This document shows positions 36,049-47,322 of a stretch of DNA of 64,000 bases, piece after piece (positions within the stretch are counted from its first letter, which is position 1; the number at the start of each line of letters is the position of its first letter). The notes below the pieces were generated by a model. It worked only from the letters and a program-made list of their open reading frames with translations, ran no database searches and was not told where the DNA came from. The translations under genes were made by a program, and so were the position numbers. Origin of the DNA: Polytrichum commune (lineage: Eukaryota; Streptophyta; Polytrichopsida; Polytrichales; Polytrichaceae); assembly GCA_950295325.1 (NCBI GenBank), contig OX485809.1, forward strand, positions 34,920,144 through 34,984,143, in the 5' to 3' direction.

Positions 36049-37842
36049 ATGGCTACCAAACGTGCGGGTAACGATGGTGAGGCGGGGACTTCTAAAAAGT
36101 TGCGACGCTCAAAACGGAACAAAGATCATGTTGAAGAGGATGTTGACCCCGCCATTGAGTCTATTAACAATGGTGGGGATGATGGTGCAACCGGTGAGGA
36201 AGTGGAGGAGTCCCTAGAAAGGGGTCCCGAAAACCTCGAAGAAAATTCGGGGGCTAGACTTCCAAATGCGCCCGAAAGCTTGGAAGGTGGTGATGTTGGA
36301 TTAAAATTCCAACTCAAAATGCTTGAGTTCATGGACTCCGTGAATCAAGAGCTCAAGCGTGTTAAGGACGAGAGAGCTCGCCAAGACAAAATGATCGAGC
36401 TCCTTATGATGCAAGAGGCTAGGCCTTCTTCTTCAACAAAGAAGTTGGCCAAGGTAAATATGCCAAGTACCTTTTCGGGGCTTGGTAAGGCAAGAAAGGT
36501 CAAAGAATTTTTATTGGAAATGGACAACTACTACGATCTCCAAAGGCCCGATGAAGACGACAAGGTCTCCATAGCGGTGACCTTTTTGAAAGACCATGCG
36601 CTCCAATGGTGGACGAGCAAAAAAGAACAAGAGCCCGAGTTGGTGGCAAACTTGACTTGGGTCGGCTTCAAGGAATTGCTTGTTGATAGGTTCACGCCGG
36701 AGTACCAAGAATTGCGGGAGGGAATGAACTTGGTGCAAATGAGGCACACGGGGTCCCTTAAGGCCTATGTGCGCGATTTTAACGCCCAAATGAATGCTAC
36801 ACCTAAGATGGATGAATTTGCCAAGAGATGCATTTTCTTAGGTGGCTTACAAAAGTGGGTGGTAGACGCCTTGTTCAAGTTTCCAAAGCTTCCCGAGGAC
36901 GTGGCGGGGATCATTAAGATCGCGGAGAGAATTGAAGCCGACGGCCCCGAAAGAAAGTCAAGCGGCCCCGCACAACAAAGCGGCTCGAGTCGAAATATGT
37001 CTCGAGGCAAAGAGCGCAATAAATTTGGGCCATCCAACCATTTCAAAGGACAACCCGACGGGACAAATTCCACCAAGGGTGGCTACCAAGGAGGAAAACC
37101 ACCCAATGTAGGAATTAAAGGAGGCGACATGAAGGACAAGCGGTGCCACAAATGTGGCAAACTTGGTCATTTTCAAGCGGCGTGCCCCGACAACAAGGTG
37201 AGTGTCAAGACAAATCGTGGTTGTACCGCCGACCAAATGCTAGAAGGTGGCTTTGTAGCCAAGGCTAGTAGCCTTAAGCCAAGGCCAAGTCTTTTGTTCC
37301 TTGAAGCCGAAATCAATGGTCGGAATGTCTCATGCTTGGTTGATACAGGGGCAACGCACTCCTTCATGAGCCCGAAACTTGCGAAGGAATTGGGCTTGCC
37401 AACGGGTAGAGCGGGCAAGCCCATTAACGTGCGGTTCGCAAAGGGCGAGCCGCATGAGACGAAGGAGGTAGCGTTGAACGTGAACTTAAAGTGTGGGACG
37501 TTGGAGTTTAAGGAGAATTTCACACTTTGTGAAATGGATGAGGTGGACCTCATTCTGGGGGACACCTTCTTCGAGACTCACACGGTGGATGTGAGGCGCA
37601 AGCCGGTGCGGCTTGTAGTTTGTCGTAATGGCAAGGAAATGACTTTAAAGTTGACGAGGACTCCTATGGCGGGAGGAGGCAAGTTGAATTTGGTCTCGAT
37701 AGACCGAATGTCCAAAGTACAAATGGTTGTGGTGGTCCGAATGGAGCAACACCAAAGAACTCACGAGGAGGCTAAAACCGATGGGCCTCCTCCAAAGCAC
37801 ATTCGCGATGTATTAGGGAGGTACAAGGATGTACTCACCGAC
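36049..37842 (+). CDS. Chromovirus gag and protease (element 2)
   Basis: Starts at an ATG 37 bases after the primer-binding site. The first ~90 residues are charged and acidic. The retrotransposon gag domain follows (about 130-260, with FLKDHALQWW and LVDRFTPEY). A CCHC knuckle (CHKCGKLGHFQAAC) lies at about 366-379, and an aspartic protease with active site DTGATHS at about 432 and LILGDTFF near 500. The frame meets the CACTA-like element at 37843. Gag forms the particle and protease cuts the polyprotein. Confidence 0.9.
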
Positions 37843-38039
37843 CACTCGTAGAAAATTTTGCGTCCGGATCAACAGAAAGGCGTTGGTCGCGGTTGTTACT
37901 TAGGACGCGTTGACCTGGACATGATGTAACACAATTTTGTTGATTTTTTCTGTTGATATGGTCCCAAAAATATTTTTTAAAAAAAACTTATTATATATAT
38001 ATATATATATATAACATTAAAAAATAAAAAATGAATAAA

Positions 38040-38222
38040 TGTCAGATCTGCAATTCCTAACCCCTCCCAAGTAACCCTCAACCTATACCTCACCTACAAG
38101 TATAGACTACCTACCACTCACATAGGTGGCAAGGCCAAGGCCGAAGGTGTCGGCCACGGGAATCGAACCTTGCACCTAGTGATACCCACACATGTGCCTT
38201 AACCACTAGGTCATCACATCAC
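38040..38222 (-). mobile_element. tRNA-derived SINE inside the CACTA-like element
   Basis: On the minus strand a pol III A box (CCTAGTGGTTAAGGCAC, complement of 38194-38210) is followed about 25 bases on by a perfect B box (GGTTCGATTCC, complement of 38159-38169). A ~120-bp unrelated body and a T/A-rich tail near 38020-38045 follow. This is the head of a plant-type SINE. The anticodon arm does not fold into a clean tRNA, so it is not a tRNA gene. Flanking duplications were not resolved. Confidence 0.7.
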
Positions 38223-38300
38223 ACATGATATAAACGGAGTGTTTTAAACCTTTCTAGAATAAGGCCACTAATTTCTCTTTACTACCTACTTGATGTATAT

Positions 38301-38378
38301 ATTTACAGTAAATATATACAGTATATAATTACAGTATATAATTACAGTAAATATATACTGTATATATTTACTGTAAAT
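38301..38378. repeat. AT-rich inverted repeat with 27-bp arms
   Basis: Arms at 38301-38327 and 38352-38378 are exact complements (ATTTACAGTAAATATATACA is the start of the left arm), with a 24-base loop. This would extrude as a hairpin. It lies in the core of the CACTA-like element. Confidence 0.85.
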
Positions 38379-38399
38379 GTATACATATTTATATATTAT

Positions 38400-38600
38400 A
38401 TATTATATACATACATGTTACATATATTGTATACATATATGTAACATATATTGTATACATATATGTTACATATATTGTATACATATATGTTACATATATT
38501 ATATACATATATGTTACATATATTATATACATATATGTTACATATATTATATACATATATGTTACATATATTATATACATACATATATATACATACATAC
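38400..38600. repeat. 24-bp AT-rich minisatellite
   Basis: About seven copies of a 24-bp unit (GTTACATATATTATATACAT plus ATAT), then (CATA)n and (TA)n runs to about 38700. Because the unit is eight codons long it creates spurious ORFs in several frames. Confidence 0.9.
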
Positions 38601-39063
38601 ATACATATACATATATATATAGACATATATATACATATATATATTATATGTTACATATATTATATATATATTATACATATATTATACATATTAATATATT
38701 AATATTAATACATATATAATATTAACTATCAACTAATATAATATTTATAATATTTAAACACCTTTGAATTCGTAATTATTTCCATACCCATACACTTACA
38801 AGTCCATAAATTGCAAAAAATTAAAAAGATTTTACAATATTCCAATAGATTCTACAATATTCCCAAAGAGATTCAAAAAAGATTTCACATTTACTAAAAT
38901 TTTGTTGATTTGGTCATTGTACTATTCTAATCAACAAAAATGTAGGCAGTAAACTGTTGATTTTTACAAAAATTCAAAAATCAGTGAAATCAGTCATTGC
39001 AGTGCCCGGATCGACAAAGATCTGTTGATTTTTTGTTGATTTGGTCATGATTTTCTAGTAGTG

Positions 39064-41190
39064 GACGAGTTGCCCCAAGAGTTACCGCCAACAAGAGAAG
39101 TCGATCACAAGATCGAGGTGATCCCGGGGTCCGAGCCACCGTCCAAGGCACCTTATCGATTGAACCAAAAAGAGTTGCTAGAATTGAAGAAGCAACTCAA
39201 TGACTTGCTATCAAGAGGTTACATTAGGCCGAGTAAATCACCATATGGGGCCCCGGTGCTCTTTGTGGATAAAAAAAATGGCAAGCTACGCATGTGCATC
39301 GATTATAGGGCCTTGAATAAGGTGACTATCAAAAACAACTACCCGCTACCTCGGATTGATGATCTTTTCGACCGATTGGCGGGAGCTAAGTATTTTAGTC
39401 GTATTGATTTAAAATCCGGGTATTATCAAATTCGAATCGCGAATGAAGATGTTGAAAAGACGGCGTGCCGCACAAGGTATGGGTCTTACGAGTTTTTGGT
39501 GATGCCTTTCGGGTTGTGTAATGCGCCCTCGACATTCACAACCCTTATGAATACCATCTTTCGAGAGGAAACCGACGATTTCGTAATAATCTATATCGAC
39601 GACATCTTGGTGTATTCCAAGACGGCGGAGGAGCATGCACGGCACCTTGAGGTGGTGCTTCGAAAACTAAGGGACAACAAGTTGTATGCTAACGGGGAGA
39701 AGAGTGATTTTGCTCAAAATGAAATTGAGTTCTTAGGCCATGTGGTGACCAAGGATGGAATTAAGCCGGACATGAAAAAAGTAAAGGCGATTCAAGAATG
39801 GAAGCGGCCATCGACTCAAAAAGGGCTTAGATCGTTCCTTGGCCTAGCCAATTACTACCGCCGCTTCATTCGAGATTTTTCTAAGGTTGCTAGGCCTTTG
39901 TCCGACTTGTTGAAGAAAGGGGTATCCCAAGAATGGGACGAACCTTGTCACCAAGCTTTTTGGGAGCTCAAGAGCAAATTGTCTTCGCCGCCCGTACTAA
40001 AGTTCCCGGAGTTTGACAAGCCTTTTGAGGTGCATACGGATGCGAGCGATTTTGCAATTGGCGGAGTGTTGATGCAAGATGGACGGCCCATTGCTTATGA
40101 GAGCAAGAAACTCGATGGTTGTCAAAGACGATGGCCAACTCATGAAAAGGAGCTCTTCGCCGTAGTACATTGCTTGAAGACGTGGCAACATTATTTGGGG
40201 TTGCACAAGACCAAGGTGTACACGGACAACGTGTCGTTGAAGTATTTCGAGACACAAACGCAAGTGAGCGCCAAGCAATTGCGGTGGCACGATACCTTGG
40301 CGCTTATGAACGTGGAGTTGATCCACAAACCGGGCCGTGACAATGTGGTGCCGGACGCGTTAAGTAGACGTGAAGAGTTCCAAGAAATGGGCACAAGTCA
40401 AAGCTTGTGGCTAATGTACAAAGGTGAATGTGACTTGCATCGTAAGTTAAGGGAGGGGTACGTTAACGATCCCGAAGCACAAGTGTTTCTAGGCGAGCTT
40501 CGCAAAGGCAAGGCGCTTAAGGAGATCAAGTTGGTGGACGGATTGCTCAAGTATAAGCAAAGTCGGGTGTATGTGCCACAAGGCAAGTTGAGGCTATTGG
40601 TTTTGGAGGAGGAACATGATAGTCCCATCGCCGGCCATAGAGGAGAAAAAGCCACCATAGCGGCGGTGTCAAGGAGGTATTATTGGCCGTGCATGAAAGA
40701 AGAAATCGCCCACTTTGTGAAAACTTGTGTCAAATGCCAATTAAACCGAGCCTCTTATCAAAAGCAAGCCGGCTTATTGCAACCGTTGCCTATCCCGCCG
40801 GGGCCATGGCATAGCGTTTCCATGGACTTTATTACGAGTTTACCGGAGTCACAAGGCTATGATGCCATCTTTGTGATGGTGGATCGGTTTAGTAAGTTGG
40901 CACACATGGTGCCGACCGTGGGAACGGCAACCGCGTTGGAGACCGCAAAGCTCTTTCTCAATGCATGGTGGAGGCATCACGGGTTGCCGAGAGTAATCGT
41001 CTCGGATCGAGATCCAAAGTTCACAAGCGCATTTTGGAGGCATTTCTTTCGGAAGGTTGGAACAAAACTAACCTTTAGCACGGCCTTCCATCCCCAAACG
41101 GATGGCCAAACGGAGCGTGTGAATGGAGTCTTGAACCAATACTTGAGGAACTTTGTGAGTGCGGACCAACGAGATTGGGCGGACTATGTG
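39064..41190 (+). CDS. Chromovirus reverse transcriptase, RNase H and integrase (element 2)
   Basis: The reverse transcriptase has the [11 protein letters not shown] start and the YIDDILVY catalytic motif at about residue 178. RNase H has the [10 protein letters not shown] motif near residue 328. The integrase has a zinc-binding H-H-C-C region ([11 protein letters not shown]...CVKCQ, about 525-565) and catalytic core motifs SMDFITSLP and SDRDPKFTS. The frame runs into the solo LTR at 41191. These enzymes copy the RNA into DNA and insert it. Confidence 0.92.
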
Positions 41191-42164
41191 TGTCGCGCAC
41201 CTCTCCATGAGGAGTGCCCGAAACACCATGGGCACAAGGGGGACCCCGGAGTGACACCCGGGACTTGTGGCGCCATTGGTGAGAGGGCCCAAGTGATCCT
41301 AGTGTGGGTGAGGGCCCCGGGCGTTGGGAACGCCTCCCACCCACGAAGACTACGAGGCACAAGGGTAAGGCCATGAGCTATGCGTAGCTCATGGCGTGGT
41401 GATTCTAGAATGCTCAAGAACACCTCAATCGGAGGTGTGAGCTAGGAGTTATGGCCATTTGAGTGGGGCGCTGTCCCGGGACAGCGCCCTGGTACAGCAG
41501 TGCCTGGGAGTGATTCCCAGGACTGCCAAGGTTCAAACAGGCATAACTTCATCAAGACTTGCTCGAATGGAGCAAGTGAGGAGTCCATCGGCATCTACGT
41601 GAAGCGTAGATGAAGATGGAGTGGTTGGTTGTTATGATCAGACATCATACAAGGAAGTTATGATGCTCTGAAGCTGCTGGGGGGTTCTAGGCCCAGCAGC
41701 TAAAGGAAAATGTCCACTTGGCCCCAACTCTTGGTAGGGAGACAAGGTGTTGGTTGACGGTGGGGTAGGGGCCCCGCGTGAAGTCCTAGAGGCTTATATG
41801 GGTGAGGTGGTGTGGCCTCACCCACCCGAGGCCGAACAGCAAGGCCACCATGGGCATTGGCCCATTGTGAGGCCATAGTTGCCTAGTATGGTTCGGGTTG
41901 TTGTAGTGTTGCTCCGGCAATGCGATGATCAACATGGGATTGGACTTCCATGGATGGAAGTCCACATCTAGGAATGGGTTACCGATTAAGGGGTGAGTCC
42001 CGAAAGCAAAGTAGGAGGGTTGGTTCCCTCCTATGAACTATAAGGTCCGGGGTAGGAGGAGCTAATCATTAGCATGGCGGAATGCGAATGGTTAGCGCTC
42101 GTAACCTTTGCTAGAATTGAAAATTGGCAAGATTGTGAAGGGGGGCTAGCAAGGGTTGCGACAA
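41191..42164 (+). repeat. Solo LTR in the integrase region of element 2, duplication ATGTG
   Basis: 974 bp from TGTCGCGCACC to GGTTGCGACA, flanked by ATGTG at 41186-41190 and 42165-42169. Its sequence is closer to the element 1/3 LTRs than to those of element 2, so it came from a relative of element 1 or 3. Confidence 0.95.
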
Positions 42165-42165
42165 T

Positions 42166-42891
42166 GTGGGTCTCGCGGAGTTTAGCTACAATTCGGCTAC
42201 GCACTCGGCGACCAAGCAATCGCCGTTTAAGGTGGCTTACGGAGTGGATCCGCTCCAACCTACCGACCTAGCTCTCGAGGGGGCACATTCAACACTAGAG
42301 TTCAACCAAGATGGTGAGGACTTAGCCAAAAAGCGTGAACAAGTTTTGGAGAAGACCAAGTTGTTGTTGGAGAAAGCCCAAAAACGCTATGAAAAACAAG
42401 TCAATGCCGGAAGACGCGAAGTGGAGTATGAGGTGGGCCAAAAGGTGTTGTTGAATGTGAAAAACTTCACAATGCCCGAAGGCCTCACTCCAAAGTTCAT
42501 GTCAAAATTTGCGGGTCCGTTTCCGATTGTTGAACGAGTTTTCAAAGATGTTTATAAGTTGGAGTTGCCGCCCGAGATCAAAGTGCATCCGACATTCCAT
42601 GTCTCACTATTAAAGCCGTTCAAGGAAGACACCTTATGGCCTAATCGTAAGCAAGTGATTAGGCCACCTCCCGACCTTGTAGGAGATCATTTGGAGTACG
42701 AGGTAGAAGGCATCCTCAAGTGTAGGAACCACAAGCGAAAAGGAAAGGAGTATTTGGTGAAGTGGCGGGGGTTTCATGAGAAAGAAGCCACTTGGGTAGC
42801 GGCAAGGGACATGGTGAATGCCAAGGAGATAGTGAAGCGCTTTGAAGAAACTAGGGCTAGAGGGTCCAACAAAAGGAAACGTAGGCATTGA
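42166..42891 (+). CDS. Chromovirus integrase C-terminus and chromodomain (element 2)
   Basis: Begins in the integrase catalytic core tail (FSYNSATHSATKQSPFKVAYG). It continues through the GQKVLLNVKNF and FHVSLLKPFK segments, and ends in a chromodomain at about 42690-42840 (YEVEGILKCRNHKRKGKEYL, then VKWRGF, then ATWVAARDMVNA). The chromodomain is thought to direct insertion to particular chromatin. It ends KRKRRH then TGA. Confidence 0.92.
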   Translation: MGLAEFSYNSATHSATKQSPFKVAYGVDPLQPTDLALEGAHSTLEFNQDGEDLAKKREQVLEKTKLLLEKAQKRYEKQVNAGRREVEYEVGQKVLLNVKNFTMPEGLTPKFMSKFAGPFPIVERVFKDVYKLELPPEIKVHPTFHVSLLKPFKEDTLWPNRKQVIRPPPDLVGDHLEYEVEGILKCRNHKRKGKEYLVKWRGFHEKEATWVAARDMVNAKEIVKRFEETRARGSNKRKRRH

Positions 42892-44696
42892 TGAGGACAT
42901 CAATCTCCTTTAGTGGGGGAGAGATGTTAGTAGCACCCTTAACTTGGAGGCAATGTCCTCCACATTATGTACTTGTTCATTTTCGCTTAAGGCAATAAAG
43001 TTCAACTTTAGTGGTGCAAAGAGAAAAGTATAAGATGAGGTCCTAGTCTTGTACTTGTGCTTGGTTAGTGGAAGAGGGAGGAATATATATGCTAAACTAG
43101 GTTGGGTAGGCCGAGTGTCGCAACCCTTGCTAGGTCCCTTAACAATCTTGCCAATTTTCGTTTCTAGCAAAGGTTACGAGCGCTAACCATTCGCATTCCG
43201 CCATGCTAATGGATAGCTCCTCTTACCCCGGACCAATAGTTCATAGGAGGGAACCAACCCTCCTACTTTGCTTTCGGGATTCACCCCTTCATCGGTAACC
43301 CATTTCCCCAATGTGGACTTCCATCCATGGAAGTCCAATCCTATGTTGATCATCGCGTTGCCGGAGCAACACTACAACAACCCGAAGCATACTAGGCAAC
43401 TATGGCCTCACAATAGGCCAAAGCCCATGGAGGCCTTGCCGTTCGGCCTCGGGTGGGTGAGGCCACACCACCTCACCCATATAAGCCTCTAGGACTTCAC
43501 GCGGGGCCCCTACCCCACCGTCAACCAACCTCTTGTCTCTCTACCAAGAGTTGGGGCGAAGTGGACATTTTCCTTTAGCTGCTGGGCCTAGAACCCCCCA
43601 GCAGCTTCAGACCATCATAACTTCCTTGTTTGACGTTGGATCATAACAACCAACCACTCCATCTTCATCTACATTTCACGTAGATGCCGATGAACGCCTC
43701 ACTTGCCCCATTCGGGCAAGTTATGAGGACGTTATGCCTCTTTGAACCTTGGCAGTCCCGGGAGTCACTCCCAGGCACTGCTGCACCAGGGCGCTGTCCC
43801 GGGACAGCGCCCCACTCAAATGGCCATAACTCCTAGCTCACACCTCCGATTGAGGTGTTCTTGAGCATTCTAGAATCGCCACGCCATGAGCTACGCATAG
43901 CTCATGGCCTTGCCCTTGTGCCTCCTAGTCTTCGTGGGTGGGAGGCGTTCCCAACGCCCGGGGCCCTCACCCACACTAGGATCACTTGGGCCCTCTCACC
44001 AACGGCGCCACAAGTCCCGGGTGTCACTCCGGGGTCCCCCTTGTGCCCATGGTGTTTCGGGCACTCCTCATGGAGAGGTGCGCGACACCGAGTAATGGGG
44101 ACCATGGCTTAGAGGGGTCTTGGATAAAACCAAAAACCTCTTAGCCATGGTCTTGTCCGGGCGGGGGCAAGGTGATGGCGCGTGCTTATAAAAGTGCAAC
44201 CCACGAGCCAATGCGAGTTGGCGCATGGGCGTCATGAACCCATGTCTCGAAAGAGCAAAGTGGGAGCCAAGTCGGGCGGGACTTGGCATCACCCCCGTGC
44301 GATCGAGACGTGGCTTAACAAAGGAAGGCCATCTCGGAGTGGCAACCGAGGCAACTTAGTAGAAGCGTTGAGGTCCAACCTAGTGGTGTCAAAATGATAG
44401 AGTTAGGCTAGTGGAGCCTAACTTGGGTGGCCCCAAAGGAAGGGTCACCCAAGTAAGTCTCAAAGTAGGTGAGTCTAGTGTAGTTTAGGTCCTTGGACAA
44501 GATGTCCGGGGTTTTCCTAAACGGACCACCTAGGATCGACACCTTTGAGACTTTGCCAAATTTGAAGATGCATTGTGGGGGTAGCGCCCTAAAGAAAACA
44601 CAATGCCACACCAAGAGAGGATGGCAACTTGAGAATTGGTGTGCCCGACTATAAGTATAGTCGATGAGGGCATCGACTCCATTTGGTGGGGGTGAG
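42892..44696 (+). other. 3' noncoding region of element 2 with two purine tracts
   Basis: A purine tract (AGTGGGGGAGAGA, ~42912-42925) stands just after the chromodomain stop, and another (TTTGGTGGGGGTGAG) stands just before the 3' LTR at 44697. The ~830 bp between them (excluding the solo LTR) have no ORF of interest. A polypurine tract normally primes plus-strand synthesis at the LTR edge; the inner one may be a central tract or a relic. Confidence 0.6.
43116..44087 (-). repeat. Solo LTR in the 3' region of element 2, duplication CCGAG
   Basis: 972 bp, minus orientation, flanked by CCGAG at 43111-43115 and 44088-44092. It is close in sequence to the solo LTR at 26010 and to the element 1 LTRs. 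Confidence 0.95.
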
Positions 44697-45637
44697 TGTC
44701 GCGCACCTCTCCATGAGGAGTGCCCGCAACACCATGGGCACAAGGGGGACCCCGGAGTGACACCCGGGACTTGTGACGCCATTGGTGAGAGGGACCAAGT
44801 GATCCTAAGGTGGGTGAGGGCCCCGGGCGTTTAGAACGCCTCCCACCCACAAAGACTAGGAGTCATGAGGGTAAAGCCATAAGCTATGAGTAGCTTATGG
44901 CGTCCCGATTCTAGAATGCTAAAGAACACCTCAATCTGAGGTGTGAGCTAGGAGATATGGCACTTTGAGTGGGATGCTGTCCGGGGACAGCGCCCTGGAA
45001 CAGCAGGGGCCTGGGAGTGGCTCCCGGGACTGCAAAGGTTTAAACAGGCATAACTTCCTCAATACTTGCCCGAATAGGGCAAGTGAGGTGTCCATAGGGA
45101 TCTACGTGAAATGTAGATGACGATAGAGTGGTTGGTTGTTAGATTCAGAGACCGCACGTGGAAGTTATGAAGGTCTGAAGCTGCAGGGAGGCTTCTAGAC
45201 CCAGCGGCTAAGGGAAAATGTCTACTTGGCCCCAACTCTTGGTAGAGAGACAAAAGGGATGTTGACGGTGGGGGAGGGGCCCCGCCAAAAGTCCTAGAGG
45301 CTTATATGGGTGAGGCGGCTTTGCCGACCGACCCCCCCCGGAGCATACTTGGCAATGTGCTCCGGGTGGTTGTAGTGTTGTCCTAGCAACACTATGACCA
45401 AGTAGGGAGTGGACTTCCATGGATGGAAGTCCACCTTAGCGATGGGTTACCTACTAAGGGGAAAGAGTCCCGAATGCATGTGTAGGAGGGTTTGGTGACC
45501 AAATATGGGATTGAAGGTCCGCGGTTTTGGGAGCTAACCATGCATGTGCGTGGGATGTGCAGGTTAGCGCTCGGGACACTTGCTAGAGTTGGAAAACGAT
45601 TGAGCTAAGTGGAGAAAAACTAGCAAGGGTCGCGACA
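44697..45637 (+). repeat. 3' LTR of element 2
   Basis: 941 bp, partner of 35059-35998, with about five visible differences. It is preceded by a polypurine tract and followed by the ACATA duplication. Confidence 0.95.
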
Positions 45638-45642
45638 ACATA

Positions 45643-46344
45643 CCTCAAGAGCTCAATCTCTCGTTGAGCAAAGTTATTTTTCACTTCTTGGCGGTAATTT
45701 TTTTTTTTGGGCAACACATTGGTGAATACATCCTTGTATTTCACCAACATCACACCAATGTTGTTTGGGGGAGGCCCATCTTTCCTAGCCTCCCCATACG
45801 TTCCTTGGAGTTGCTCCAATTGAACCACGACCATTATTATTATGTTTTTCCGTTTATTCATTTGGTCCATTAAGACCAAATTTGAGTTGGTTCCTCCTAC
45901 CATAGGAGTCCTTGTCAATTTGTAGTGCAATTCTTTGCCATCAAGACATCACAAATGCACCGCAAGCTCACCGGCTTGCACCTCACATCTATCATGTGAG
46001 TTCCAAAGAAGGCAGCCTTCACAATGACATGCATTTCATCTATTTCACATGGTGTGAAATTTTGACAAAAATCCAATGTCCCACATTGAAAAGTTACATG
46101 CATCGCGGCCTCCTTTGTTTCATGCGGTTCGCCCTTTCCAAACCACACCTTGGTGGGCTTGCCCGCTCTATCAATCGGCAAGCCCCAACTCCCTTGCGAG
46201 TTTTGGGCTCAAGAAGGAATGGTAGCCTCTTTATCAACCCATGAGACATTTGTCCCATTCATTTGAGCCTCAAAGTACAAAAGACTTGGCCTCGGCTTAA
46301 GGCTACTAGCCTTGGCCACAATGCCATCGTCTTACATTCGGTCC
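45643..46344 (-). pseudogene. Element 1 protease and pol remnant
   Basis: Resumes element 1 after element 2. It has minus-strand remnants of the segment after the reverse transcriptase core (FAQREIELLRY) directly beside the segment that normally precedes it (VKYKDVF), and the protease C-terminal half. The core reverse transcriptase domain is not present. It is a fossil. Confidence 0.7.
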
Positions 46345-46349
46345 GCGGC

Positions 46350-47322
46350 TGTCGCAACCCTTGCTAGGTCCCTTAACAATCTTGCCAATTTTTAATTCTA
46401 GCAAAGGTTACGAGTCGCTAACCCTTCGCATTCCGCCATGCTAATGGATAGCTCCTCTTACCCCGGACCAATAGTTCATAGGAGGGAACCAACCCTCCTA
46501 CTTTGCTTTCGGGACTCACCCCTTAATCGGTAACCCATTTCCCCAATGTGGACTTCCATCCATGGAAGTCCAATCCCATGTTGATCATCGCGTTGCCGGA
46601 GCAACACTACAACAACCCGAACCATACTAGGCAACTATAGCCTCACAATGGGCCATTGCCCATGGAGGCCTTGCCGTTCGGCATCGGGTGGGTGAGGCCA
46701 CACCACCTCACCCATATAAGCCTCTAGGACTCTACGCGGGGCCCCTACCCCACCGTCAACCAACCTCTTGTCTCTCCACCAAGAGTTGGGGCCAAGTGGA
46801 CACTTTCCCTTAGCCGCTGGGCCTAGAAGCCCCCATCAGCTTCAGACCATCATAACTTCCTTGTATGATGTCTGATTCCAACAACCAACCACTCCATCCT
46901 CATCTACGCTTCACGTAGATGCCGATGGACTCCTCGCTTGCCCCATTCGGGCAAGTATTGAGGAAGTTATGCCTGTTTGAACCTTGGCAGTCCCGGGAAT
47001 CACTCCCAGGCACTGCTGTAGCAGGGCGCTGTCCCGGGACAGCGCCCCACTCAAATGGCCATAACTCCTAGCTCACACCTCCGATTGAGGTGATCTTGAG
47101 CATTCTAGAATCATCACGCCATGAGCTACGCATAGCTCATGGCCTTACCCTTGTGCCTCCTAGTCTCTGTGGGTGGGAGGCGTTCCCCACGCCCGGGGCC
47201 CTCACCCACACTAGGATCACTTGGGCCCTCTCACCAACGGTGCCACAAGTCCCGGGTGTCACTCCGGGGTCCCCCTTGTGCCCATGGTGTTTCGAGCACT
47301 CCTCATGGAGAGGTGCGCGACA
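46350..47322 (-). repeat. 3' LTR of element 3
   Basis: 973 bp, shares with its partner the variants GAGTCGCTAACCC and AGTCTCTGTGGG not seen in other copies. It is followed by the complement of a polypurine tract at 47323. Confidence 0.95.

Larger units (their letters stand above)
37843..39063. mobile_element. CACTA-like non-autonomous DNA element in element 2
   Basis: 1221 bp with terminal inverted repeats CACTCGTAGAAAAT (left) and CACTACTAGAAAAT (complement of right), 12 of 14 matching. The flanks are a 3-bp duplication GAC at 37840-37842 and 39064-39066. CACTA ends and a 3-bp duplication are the hallmarks of the superfamily. Subterminal copies of GTTGATTT and AATCAAC recur at both ends. 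The interior is AT-rich, with a SINE, a 27-bp-arm hairpin and a 24-bp minisatellite, and no transposase. Mobilisation would depend on a CACTA transposase elsewhere. Confidence 0.88.
35059..45637 (+). mobile_element. Element 2: Ty3/gypsy chromovirus with chromodomain
   Basis: LTRs 35059-35998 and 44697-45637, target duplication ACATA at 35054-35058 and 45638-45642. The primer-binding site at 36001-36012 matches initiator tRNA-Met (TGGTATCAGAGC), two bases after the LTR. Domains in order: gag with CCHC knuckle, protease, reverse transcriptase, RNase H, integrase, chromodomain. Three insertions interrupt it: a CACTA-like element at 37843 and solo LTRs at 41191 and 43116. Apart from these it looks nearly whole. 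The LTR pair differs at about five positions by eye (~0.5%), so it is young. Confidence 0.93.

Noticed and set aside
38159-38210. tRNA gene
   Set aside because: A and B boxes are good, but no clean cloverleaf or acceptor stem is seen and a SINE body follows; called SINE.
38377-38702. Tyr/Ile-rich ORFs on both strands
   Set aside because: They are translations of a 24-bp AT-rich minisatellite with open frames in several phases.
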